The translations under genes and the position numbers were made by a program. Positions 24,411 through 35,227 of a stretch of 64,000 bases of DNA are shown one piece after another (the stretch's first letter is position 1; the number at the start of each line of letters is the position of its first letter). The notes beneath the pieces are model-generated. The model made no database searches and was not told where the DNA came from. It saw only the letters and a program-made list of their open reading frames with translations. Source of the DNA: Macrotrachela quadricornifera (Eukaryota; Rotifera; Eurotatoria; Philodinida; Philodinidae); the NCBI GenBank assembly GCA_022393335.1, contig JAJEKB010021308.1:1925285-1989284 (forward strand), read 5' to 3'.

Positions 24411-26326
24411 CAATGTTGATTGTTTTCGTGATGCAAATATCTAAAACTTAAAAAAGAAAAATTACATTTTATTTTACATATTATTTGAAATATAAACTCC
24501 ATTCTTTTTATTATCATTTTATGTAATAAAATGTCTTGGAAAATTTACACCTTTATCTATAGTTAACGTCAAGATATAACTAATATTTATATTTTTCAAT
24601 TTCTTATTTTTATGTAAACTATTCAGCGATAAAGTAACAGACGAAACATCTTTTCATTTGTTTTTCTTTCTTATCGATAAGATATGATAAGAATAGAAAA
24701 ATAAAGATGGAAAAAGAAAAGTGAGATTAAATTCAAATTGAATTTTGAAGAAAAAAACAACCTTCCAGTTTTACAAAGGCAGGGGTCTAGGAGGACTAAG
24801 AAATAATTACACATTTCCAATATAGGGTGTCCAGTAATTCCATAGCCAAAAAGAAATTTGAATGCACAGCTTCTCCATATTTTGGCCACATGGTCTGATA
24901 TTTCTATCATTGATAAAGGAGTATATATATAGATCATTTTTATAAAGGAAACTTTATCAAAAATATTGTGAAATAATACAACAAACTCCAACAAAAACTG
25001 TAACCTTTCACGAATTAGGGGGAAAAATATCTTTATTCTCTCAGCAAAAAATAAACAACATCTAATTGTTTTTGATCACTCCTTCACACTAGTGTCTTTC
25101 GATCTTATACTTACACTAAAGATACATATCTAGTTACTCAATGCGCTCTGAAAGCTTCAGTCACTGACAAGCCTATCGTATTTGTTTTTCCTAAGTCGTG
25201 AAAGATTACAGTTTTTATTGAAGTTTGCTATATTACTTCACAATAGACTTTGACATAGTTTCTCTTTTGAATATAATCTACAGATGTTTGGAAAAAAACT
25301 TGGACACCTTTTTAAAGTAGTATTTATATACGTATACGCTCTGTTCCAAGGTTTTGTGTAGCACTTAATAACCTATGATGAGTACTACTAAACACCATAT
25401 TTCAATATTTTATCGTTCACCTTTAGAAGAAATAAGAGACAAACATCTATTCTCCATTGACAACACACAATTTTTGGCTATATTAGTTTCAACATTATAA
25501 AATTCTTCAGTTATAAAAAGATCAAGTTCATCGATATTTTTAGGTTTTCTTTTCTCCACTTTGTGTTTTATTATCGACCATATATTCTCGATTCGATTAA
25601 CATCAGGACTGTTAGATAGCCAGTCTGACAATCATGATATATTATCATTGATATATTGTGTACAAATATTATTTCTATGCTTTAGACCATTGTCCTGTTG
25701 TAGACACCAGTTTCGACGAAACTGTTCTATAATAAAGGAAAAAGCAATAAACTACATTATTTCCTATAATTGCTTACGTCTAACAGCAGGTAAAAGAAAA
25801 TTTTCCAGTATATGAACATAATAACTACCATCAAGGTTAGATCTGAATCTATGACAGGTTAAAACACCATTCATACTCATAGCACTCTGGATATAAACTT
25901 TTTGACGATTTTTAGGTGCGTGCTTTCGTTCATTATTCGGACGTTTCATCCAACGACGAACAGTATTACGGAAAAGTTGAAATGATGCTTCATCTGTAAA
26001 AACTGTACGTGAAAAATCATAATTTTTATGTTGTTTAGCCCATTGTACAGGTCGTTTTTTATCATCGGATGTTAATATGCGAGTACTGTTTGGTAAAACA
26101 TTCTTATAACCATATTCATGAAAATGACGACTTATCGTTGATGAAGAGACTAATTTATGATGTGTTCTGGATAAATTTTCTTTTAATTCATTAAGAATTA
26201 TTTTATTATTTTGTCGAATATATTGACCAATAGATTTTTTTTCTTTTCCACTTAGTGCACATGGTCCAGTATTTCCACCTTGATGTTTAAGTAAACCTGT
26301 TTGTTTTAATTTATTAATATTGTATC

Positions 26327-27638
26327 CAGGATTACCAAATCCAAATTTATAAAACCAGGAGTTGACCAGGAGATTCTTACTTAAAACCAGGAGTTGNNNN
26401 NNNNNNACTTAAAACCAGGAGTTGACCAGGAGATTCTTACTTAAAACCAGGAGAAAATCCAGGAGACTTTTACCGAAATTAGGAAGCTTTTTGGTTGACT
26501 TTTTTCGAAGGAAAACTGGAATTTTCGTTTGTGCAAGTGATTCAGATCTTCTGCTGACAAAAAAATAGGCAAATTTTTCTGCAATACTATATATGGGTGT
26601 GAACAGTTAGTGAGATACCCTATTGGCTTTCTTTCTATTATCAGTTAAAAAACCTATCCGTTTTCCGACCAAATTATCACTCTCCTCACTAAACTGCTAA
26701 ATTTCAAATATTAGCTGCAAATGGCTGTCTAATATGAATTTATTTAGTTCTATAAAAACGACAGGACATGATTTTCGGGGCTGAATAATTTCATATAAGA
26801 GAGTCATCAGCGGCTAATATTTGAAATTTAGCAGTTCAGCGATGAGAGTGATAATTTGATCGGAATACAGATAGGTTCTTTAACTGATAAAAGAAAGAAG
26901 GCAAATAGGATATCTCATTGACTGCACACGCCCATATATATTACATGAAAAAATAGAAATAATTATGTGTTCTATATTACTATTAATTTCATAGTCATCT
27001 ACAAAATACACAAAAGAAAGTAAGTAAATTCTATTTAGAAATTAAACCAAAAATATAGATACATAAAAACCATGAATTATCATTCATACTGTTCGTGGTA
27101 TCTTAGCAATATGAGTATATTTTTCTGATGATCGAATTTATTTCAATAAATCCTGATTGTTCAGAAACTGATCGTAAAATTCTGAACAGTTATATTGAGC
27201 ATTCACTTTAATTTTTAATTCTGCATCTCCGAGATCATGCGTCATGCTATTTCGATTATTATTCCACAAAAATATTATGTGATTGAATAATGATTCACAA
27301 AAGGCGTTTGACGATGATATAGAGAAAACGAATTCAAACAGTTTTCTAAAATTAGAAACATTGCAACAGTTTTTTAGAATCGAATTTTTTTGTGAGAGTT
27401 AATTGATAACTTTAATTTTATGAATATCAACAAAATTAACATATTTTCTTATTGATTGTTACGTTCATTAAATAGTGTGATGCTTAAGTTCTTCTCTTTC
27501 TTTTTTATTTTTCTTATCTTATTTTGGTGATTCAAACTGTTCCTAAAAGTCAAGGCGAAAACAAAAATTTAGAAACCAAGAGAAACCAGAAGAAAATCTC
27601 AAAAACTAGCTCCTGGTACCAGGAGATTTGGCAACCCT
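26327..27638. mobile_element. Non-autonomous hAT element (innermost of the nest) with assembly gap
   Basis: Ends CAGGATTACCAAATCC ... GGAGATTTGGCAACCCTG are inverted repeats, flanked by a perfect 8-bp target duplication ATTGTATC (26319-26326 and 27639-27646). Near the left end, tandem words of TTCTTACTTAAAACCAGGAG surround a run of 10 N (26397-26406). A foldback of about 120-bp arms occupies 26590-26945 (CTGCTAAATTTCAAATATTAGC against GCTAATATTTGAAATTTAGC at its core). No ORF. Confidence 0.85.
26397..26406. other. Assembly gap (10 N) within a tandem repeat
   Basis: Ten N lie between two identical ACTTAAAACCAGGAGTTG repeat units. The number of repeat units here is therefore uncertain. Confidence 0.99.
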
Positions 27639-28214
27639 GATTGTATCAGATGGTGCTCAGTGGAATATTTGTTTCACAATGAATAGCACGACCAGATCGT
27701 ATATCTTTGTTCCATCAATACAAAATTGTGATCTGATGATTTTTTAATTGACTAGATTGTTTCATGATTTCATGTTTATATATTTAAAAGAAAAGAAACA
27801 GTACTTATATATGATAGATATATAGTATATCTATCGATGATTCATCCCTAAAAAATTAGTTCGTTAACTGCTTTTAAAGGTGGAAAAAAATATTAAAAAA
27901 AAACTTTTTGTCCAAGTTTTTTCCAAACACCTGTATGTATACTCCTTTATCAATGATACAAATATCAGACAATTTGGTTGAAATATGACGAAAATGTCCA
28001 TTCAAATTTTTCTTTGGCTAAGAACTTACTGAACACCCTGTAGAACTCATCCATTTGACATATCAGCATGCAGAACACAGTTTAACAAAACAAGTCTCCA
28101 CCATCAATTACTTCTCGAATTAAATCTTACACTCTTTAAAACAGTTACTCTCCGTTTTAGAATTTAGTATATTTGTGTGAAAACAATTCATGTATATATA
28201 TATATGCAGTATAA

Positions 28215-28545
28215 GGGTGAGTGAGAAGACTCGGGGCTCTAAACAGCAGTGTTCAAACTTTCAAAAAAGGAAATTACGGAAATTTCAGAAATTTTGGAAG
28301 TAATACCTCTGAAAGTTGCGTTACTTCGAAAAATTTAGTGATCTCTGAAATTTCCAAAACTTCCATACTTTACACTTTCGGAAATTTTCGAAAATTCTTT
28401 AACCTTCTAAATTTTCGAAAATTCTTTAACCTTCTAAATTTTCAAAAATACTTTTCTGTAAGTTTAAACGTTCTTCGAACCCCCGTAATTTCCTTTATTC
28501 GGAAAATTGAACATAGCTCGGACTAAGGGTGAGGGTACTAAGGAT
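28215..28545. repeat. Inserted repeat with internal 27-bp tandem units
   Basis: Two full copies and a partial third of a 27-bp unit (TCGAAAATTCTTTAACCTTC and onward) occupy 28388-28450. The surrounding block is rich in GGAAATTTC / GAAATTTCC inverted words. It sits between the transposon nest and the 3' end of gene copy D. The short plus-strand ORF across it is repeat-driven and not credible as a gene. Confidence 0.55.
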
Positions 28546-28792
28546 ATAGGGGGATTGAGAGGTCCTTAGTTCCCCTAGTTCCTTCAGCCGCACCCTTTTT
28601 GAAATAGTTCTGCTCGGAATAGTATTTGTAAGATACTAGTTAGAATTTTTCAAAGAATTCTTTTATAAGGAAACAAGATACCTGCAACGTTACTTTTGGA
28701 TACACTTAAGTTTATTTAGAATTTGTAGGATTTAATTAATGATATAAAAATCGAGTTTTTTTTATTTTATTTCATAAAACATCAATGCAAAT

Positions 28793-31430
28793 TTAAGCAA
28801 TAGAATACGAAAAAGATCGTACAAATACAATTTGAAATTGAATTGTACTTCGAATTTGACGCAGTTTTTGTTGTATTTCAAATATTCGTTGTTCTAACTG
28901 TTCCTTCGTTGATTCATTTCCCACTACTTTCAGTGTTATTTTTTTTAATTGGTAACAATCATTTGTTAAATCTACCCATTGACATAAATCCAATAGTTCC
29001 TTCACATTATTTATATTTGTTATAAAACAAATAAGTTGAAGGTCATGTATCTTTCTCAACGAATTGATTAATATTGCCCAAAAATATGGGTTATCATCTG
29101 GAAACAATACACTAAGTGATATCAAAGCAGGACGGTTAGCGCATCCTGAAGAATGTTTAGTCGTACTAACCAAGTCAGGCATGTAATGATAATTAGAAAC
29201 TGATTTTTCACAATGAACTTCTAATCGTTTGATGGAACATGGAAGTTGAGACAAAATATATTCGAAATTCATGTCATCAAAATACCAGAGAAAAAGACGA
29301 GAACAATTTGGAAAATAAGATATATATTCATCGATTTTATCTAATGATTGTAAACTGATAAGCGTTAATGCTTTAATCTTTTGAAATGGAAGATGCCAGC
29401 TGAAATTTCTATTTAATTTTATACTATTGACACTAATTTTTAAAGAAACAATTTGTTCTGGATCGAGTTTTAAATGAATCAATCTGATCAATGCATCAGA
29501 AGGATACGATACATGTAATTTGATTTTCGATTCACCAAGTACAGAAAGAATATTAGGAGAAAACGACTTAATTATGTCTTCTAATGAAAGATATTCAAAA
29601 ATTTCGAGGAAAACATCCACACAAAGAGGAGTCCTATTGATGAAATCACATACCTTAAATGAAAATAATAACAATATTTACATAAAATATTAACTTTCAT
29701 TAAATATGATCTTCAAGATCCCAGGAGATTCAATTTGATATGATTCGACTATCCATGAATCTCTTGGGATAATGAAAATAAAATAAACTTACCAAAGTTT
29801 GTTCATTAACATAACATTCATGTTTGAACCAATTTATTTCTTCCAAAAATGTTTCACGATTTAATATTTCTCGTTTACTAGTCATTTTATTACCTTGAAA
29901 CAATGTTTTGAATTGATATTCAGATATAGAAGAACCATCGTTTTGTTTGTTTTCAATTAATCTCATCACTCCAATAAGTGTAGGATATTTACAAGTAGAA
30001 AAATCATCGAAGAACGAAGTTGAAAATAAATTCTTCCAAATGTTTATTAATCTAATTTAAGTTTCGAAATCAATTATCCATTTGAAATTGATATTACTTA
30101 CTCTTCTTTATTCGATCGTGATGTTACATTCAATGGCCAAACAACAGAACTTTCAAGTAAACAATCAATAATTGTTATTGGACATATCTCTTTATTAAAT
30201 GGACTATTATCATCATGTAAATAGATGAAAACTGGACGATGCTAGAAGAAAATAAACTTGAATTATCTATAAATAACTCGACATAAGTTTTATTAACGAA
30301 CTTCTTCAAGTGTTTTTGGTATATGAAGAGCAATGTCACATGCATCTTGAAGAGAACCATTAAAAATTGTTTGACAAGATCCATAGCGTCGTTGCAAACA
30401 ATTATTAAAAGATTCACGATCATCTATTTCATTATTATCAATATTTTATAATAAATTGATAAATAACTTACGAGTACCATTATTGATCAATAGATGATGA
30501 TTGTCCTACAAAAGAATAAAAATTATCAATATTAAATATAAACTATTCGGGAATAATCATTCAATGAACAACTTACTAAAGTTTTATCATATTCTTCTTT
30601 GAAATAAATTAATTCACTTAAGAATGTTTCGATAGTTGAATATTCTTGTGTACGTATTAATTTATGACCTTTAAGCAATGTTGTAAATTGATACTCACAT
30701 TTTGATAACCAACATCGTTTTCCTGGCGAAAGAGATGTTATAACAAGTAACATAGGACATTGTTCATTAGAAAATTCATTATATAATGAAGTAGAAAATA
30801 TTTCTTTCCAAATTGTTAATACACTATTTGTTCAAAAAACAAAAGAATTTTACTTTTAGAAATCAAAGTAAAATCATTTACTTATTTCTGTTAGACTCAG
30901 ATGTGATATCATATGGCCAAACAACATAATTTATATTTAAAAATTGAATAATAGTATCCACACAGAATATCGTTTTACAAAATATGTTATTTATGATGCT
31001 ATTGTCCTTATGTAAATAAACAAGTAATGGACGTCGCTAAAATAACATAAAATTCTCTACTATTTTCTTTTTCTCAAATAAATTTACTCAAACCTTTTCG
31101 ATTTTAGATGAATTAAGAGCTGTTTGACAAGCATTAGGAAGAGTATCTTCACTAAATATTGGACAAGAACCGTAAATTGACAAAAAATACACGATGAAAT
31201 TTTTAGCATGGTTTAATTTATTATCATATTTATTTGAAACAGACACTAAAAGGAAAAAGATTTTTATTTATTCGAATTTTTAAATCAATGAAACAACTTA
31301 CAAGAATTGTCTATAATATATTCCTCCTCATCATCAAGCAATATATTATCACAATCATCTGAATCACTATCCTAAAGAATAAATAAATGAATAGAAATGA
31401 TTTTCATATCTTATAGTAAATATTCACCAT
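28793..31430 (-). CDS. UAS-UAS-F-box-like family protein, copy D
   Basis: The gene has the same ten-exon plan as copy B, with every exon checked open: start codon at 31428-31430 at an exon end, acidic exon (31310-31372), UAS 1 exons (31095-31245, 30890-31037, 30580-30828), short linker exon (about 30470-30510), UAS 2 exons (30303-30430, 30105-30243, 29795-30048) and F-box-like exon 29653-28793. Motifs include RRPLLVYLHKDNS, HRPVFIYLHDDNS, YPTLIGVMRLIEN and VDVFLEIFEYLSLEDII. In UAS 2 the WD pair is WPLN, so a conserved Asp is replaced. The C-terminus is LRR-like. Sequence and exon phases are very close to copies B and C, consistent with recent tandem duplication. Confidence 0.72.
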
Positions 31431-31818
31431 GAATATTGATTGCTCTCCTGACACGAATATCTGATACTAAAAGAAGTATTATTTGAAATATAAACTCAAT
31501 TCTTTTTATTATTATTTTATATAATAAAATGTGTTAAGAACTTCACGCTTTTATCTATAGTTAACATCAATATATGACTAATATTTATATTTTCTAATTT
31601 CTTATTCTTATGTAAACTATTCAGCGATAAAATAACAGACCAAATATCTTTTCATTTGTTTTTCTTTTTTATCGATAACATATGATAAGAATAGAAAAGT
31701 AAAGATGGAAAGAGAAATGTGAGATCAAGTGTATTACGACACATATTTAAGATGTGTTATAAAATGGTATACGTTAAAGATTTCTCAATGTGTTCGTTTT
31801 CTTTGGTTCCATATATGT

Positions 31819-32371
31819 AAACCCCCCCCCCCCCCCCCCAAAATAAAAAGGCATGGCCTTCTATTACGTTCCAGTGAATCAGCCTTTCTAGGGTGGCGTT
31901 CTATTGAGGATGACCTTCTATTATGGATTCTCCGGAAAACTCCTTCTATAGCCATACTTATGTTTTTGACATTTCTTTCTACTAATTTTATTCATTTCAA
32001 GGACTAAATGTGGTGTATTCGTTGATTTTACTGAGAATGGAAGAAATTACATTCATTCACTCATTCATTCGCACTAGTGTATTTTTTTATCCTGTCACTG
32101 TTGCACGTTATCTATTGGAGAGAATCATATATTTGTTCATTGTGTGATGCAATAGAACGAGAGAAAAGAAATATATGAACTTTTCGTCCAAAAACAATGC
32201 ACATCAAGGAGAAAATGAAAAAGTGACTAACGTCAATGAGTGGTTGAATAAAATTGGCTGGTATGGCGTTCTATTATGTCGAGCGAATCGGCCGTCCGGG
32301 GGTGGCGTTCTATTCCGGGTGGCCTTCTATTATAGGGTGGCGTTTTATTTTGGGGGGGGGGGGGGGGGGTT
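31819..32371. mobile_element. hAT-like MITE with C/G-tract ends
   Basis: The element begins AACCC with a long C tract, AAAATAAAAAGGC, and ends with the inverse, GGCGTTTTATTTT plus a long G tract and TT. It is flanked by an 8-bp duplication ATATATGT (31811-31818 and 32372-32379). Degenerate GGTGGCGTTCTATT words repeat inside both ends. Unit B (about 12250) has an empty site. No transposase is encoded; ORFs running through it are repeat-driven. Confidence 0.75.
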
Positions 32372-34253
32372 ATATATGTTAGTCTATACATCGCTTTCTT
32401 GTGTTCTGGAAAGTATTTACTCCATTGTATTCTCTTGGTTTTGTCTTTAGGTTCTTTCTTGTCAGGGCTCGAAATCGATCCACTTTTTCATGCCCTGGCC
32501 CGGTCCTCGCCGAGCTAAGTGTTGGTCATGCGCGCCTGGTTCGACATCTACTCTATTATAGCTCGACCCGACCATACGGCATGGCGGGATTGTTTCGATT
32601 CCATCATGATTGGGATCAAGATCCGGACGGGATGAACCTTTTGGGACTTAGCTAATTATTTCATATCGAAATGCAACTTTCTGCTTATTCATAAATTCAA
32701 TATAATCTTTCGTGAAAATAAAACTAGAAAATAGGTGTCCACATGTCAAGAAAAACAATGTTCAAACGAGATAAATAAGTAAGACTGAAGAAACAGCATG
32801 TCTTGATCACTCTTTGAGTTCATCCTCATTTGATACGATGTCATTATTTTCGATTCAATGTTGGAGATATCTGTTGTTCACCTTCATGTTCTTTATCAGA
32901 CTCACATTCATCGATTGATTTTCGTTTTCGACTATCTCTTTTTTTTTCATCGAATTGTTTTAATGAATGAAGGTTCTTCAAGAGGAACGGAGTAGACTCC
33001 AGGCTCTTGCAGTCACACGGAGTTAACTGAAGTCACGAAGAGCCAAAAATACTCGCACGAAATCACACGGAGTCATGTAGAGTCTCGGAAACTGTTGCTT
33101 TCCACTTAATTAATTCCCATAACAAAACAAAAGTATTCTGCTTTTGGGGAGTAATTCTCATGACAAAGCAAATGTGCTCTGCTTGTGGGGAGTTATATTT
33201 GAATAATTTCAAGAGAAAAACTTCAGACTCGTCTAATGGAATCAAGTGAAGTCATGGAGTTTACTCTTTTCTCCTTGGTTGAAAAACCATTTCTGGCAGA
33301 ATCAGAAGAATCGAGTTTAAATGGGATCGGGACGGGAAAAGACGATCCCGTCGGTTCGTATCAGACTCTGTCCGACACTATCATTAGTATATGGTGTTTA
33401 CAAAAAAAAATTACAAAGTCTATCAACGATCACTTTTGTAGTTAATTCGAACACTAAGAGTTTTGTTTTGATAGTGATCATTAGTTAAATAAGGGAAGAC
33501 AGCGTTAATGCTCGTGAAAAAAGCATAGTAGATAATTCAAATTATTTATTAAACCAAAACAGCAACATGTCTTCTCTAGTTCCAACTATATAAAGGCTAT
33601 CGTTTATTAATTAGAATATGTTAGAAGTAAAACAGTTGCTGAGCAATTTCAAAGCATCAAATATATTAATATTTGTAACGTATAATGTTAATATAGATAA
33701 AGTATCACGACTACTTGACTTCAATAACACTGACACTTGATTTTGGTCTTTGGTTTGTATGAAGAACGTCATTGATCAGAAGACCTGCTATTTTCATTTA
33801 TTCTGCACATGAAAACTATATAACATTCGCACAGTAAAGATTTCTCATTGATACTAGATGTATAGTACATAACTCACTTAAAATATTTCATTAAACATAA
33901 GATTAAAGGCGATTGAAATAAAAGAAAATTAAATAAAAGTATCTGTAAAGCTCAAAAATCCAGATTTTATTCTTATCAAGATAGCATTATTTTCACCCAT
34001 TTTTATTCATAAACTGATCGATTTTTACCTAATCTATTGAGAATTTTTTACATGTATAAATACCGATGGTAAAGTGGTTAAATGTCGAAAGCAATGATAC
34101 CGAAAACAATAATAGCACATGTTTCAACATCTCTTTTGTCGATGAAAATTACAGACTAAACCTATTTAAAAAATACAAAGATAAATACACATTACATAGA
34201 TAGATTAACTCTTGAAATGTCAGTACTCACAATTCAGGACTTCTTATTAAGAA

Positions 34254-34640
34254 TTGTGCTTTTCGAATAAGTCGCGAATAAAAAAAATGTCGAGAAACGG
34301 TTTTTGCTATGATAAAGATGACAGTTGGAGGTACATTTCTTGGATAAAGATCCTAATACCAATGAGACTATTTTCCTTAATAAGCTTGACAGATATTCGA
34401 AAAACGATTTTGGAAAAGTATCCTTCATCCATGAAGCTAGTACTCAAAGAGTTAAAATAACGAAAGTTGAAGTTAAAGTAAATGCCCGCAATGGGTCGTC
34501 AGCTAATAGCTATCTGTTCGACAGCGTTTTTGATGGACTTTTTTTTCATTTTTTTCTTTTCGCCTTTTTTGTTTCGGCGTTTTGTTTTTCGAAATTTTGT
34601 CTTTCAACGTTTTCCCTTTCGGCATTTAACCACTTATTCT
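34254..34640 (+). pseudogene. Duplicated ORF remnant, unknown product (unit D copy)
   Basis: This is the partner of 4322-4747. The frame reads KDPNTNETIFLNKLDRYSK, FGKVSFIHEASTQR, ITKVEVKVNARNGSSAN and then a Phe-rich tail. It stays open here where the other copy is frameshifted. No family recognised. It may be a non-coding repeat that happens to be open. Confidence 0.3.
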
Positions 34641-34869
34641 CATCCTCTTATATACAGATGAGGGACTTCGAAGTAATCCTTAAAAGTTTGACTAGGAACT
34701 ATCTTGGTATCCGTGTCACACGATCAACCAACCTCAGAATTATTGATACATCGTGAGCGTATGAATGATATGAGTCTGTACTGAGTGTTTATAAGCTTTG
34801 GGCTTGCCACGGCTCGACCAAAATGGTTTTTGGTCGCGCGTGTGCAGAAATAACTAATTGATTAATCGC

Positions 34870-35160
34870 GATCTCGTTTACGGAGAATACATTCTATTCC
34901 GTGATGTTGCACATTACGGAACTAGTTCCGCCTCAGGAATCAATTCCACCGATTCCGGAATCGCTCACGTTTAGTATTGCCATTACAGAAGAATGTGAAA
35001 CATAAACGAGCGATTGCGGAAATGGACGGAATTACTTGGAATAGTTGCAAATGGTTCCGGATATCCTAGGTATTGGTGGAATTGATTGCGGAATCGGTGG
35101 AATTAGTTTCCTAGACGGAACTAATTCCCTAATGTTCAACATCGCGGAATAGGATGACTG
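34870..35160. mobile_element. Foldback element with GGAAT/ATTCC motifs
   Basis: The left arm (TTCTATTCCGTGATGTTGC, ACGGAACTAGTTCCG, CCACCGATTCCGGAATCG) is matched by an inverted right arm (GCGGAATCGGTGGAAT, GACGGAACTAATTCC, ATGTTCAACATCGCGGAATAG). It lies just downstream of the 3' end of the NHL gene. No ORF. Confidence 0.7.
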
Positions 35161-35219
35161 CGCCACTTACTCGGCGGAAATTATTTTCAAGCACACATAC
35201 AACAACTAAACGTTATTAA

Positions 35220-35225
35220 TTTATT
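35220..35225 (-). promoter_or_regulatory. Polyadenylation signal of the pentapeptide-NHL gene
   Basis: AATAAA on the minus strand lies 2 nt after the stop codon (35228-35230). The very short spacing matches the other genes here. Confidence 0.6.
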
Positions 35226-35227
35226 AT

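Larger units (their letters stand above)
25410..27780 (-). pseudogene. Tc1 transposase (DD34E), interrupted
   Basis: Reading on the minus strand: a degenerate HTH region (27780-27650), then after the inner insertion LKQTGLLKHQGGNTGP (about 26300), STISRHFHEYGYKNV, FSRTVFTDEASFQLF (first catalytic Asp), LDGSYYVHILENFLLPAVR, FRRNWCLQQDNGLKHR (second Asp in QQDN), and SDWLSNSPDVNRIENIW (catalytic Glu), ending at 25410. The triad D, D, E is intact, but there is a frameshift and stop near 25760, a TGA in place of the expected Trp near 25632, and a 1.3 kb insertion at 26327. It is inactive. Confidence 0.85.
25281..27933 (-). mobile_element. Tc1-like transposon (middle element of the nest)
   Basis: Inverted ends CAGATGTTTGGAAAAAAACT ... 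AGTTTTTTCCAAACACCTG are flanked by TA on both sides (25279-25280 and 27934-27935). Without the inner insertion it is about 1.3 kb, the usual size for Tc1. It encodes the transposase described separately and lies inside the inverted-repeat element at 24823-28040. Confidence 0.85.
24823..28040. mobile_element. Tc1/mariner-type element with about 110-bp inverted ends (outer element of a nest)
   Basis: The left end TAGGGTGTCCAGTAATTCCA and the reverse complement of the right end, CAGGGTGTTCAGTAAGTTC, continue as an imperfect inverted repeat for about 110 bp, up to TTTATCAATGATA on both sides. TA dinucleotides flank it at 24821-24822 and 28041-28042. No transposase of its own is visible, so it is probably non-autonomous. 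It has been interrupted by the Tc1 element at 25281-27933, close to its right inner edge. Confidence 0.75.
31431..34760. repeat. Inter-copy flank of unit D, paralogous to 808-4760
   Basis: This flank is collinear with the unit-A flank apart from a 553-bp insertion here (31819-32371) and the 1.3 kb insertion there. It marks the right limit of the segmental-duplication array; similarity ends near 34640-34760. Confidence 0.7.
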
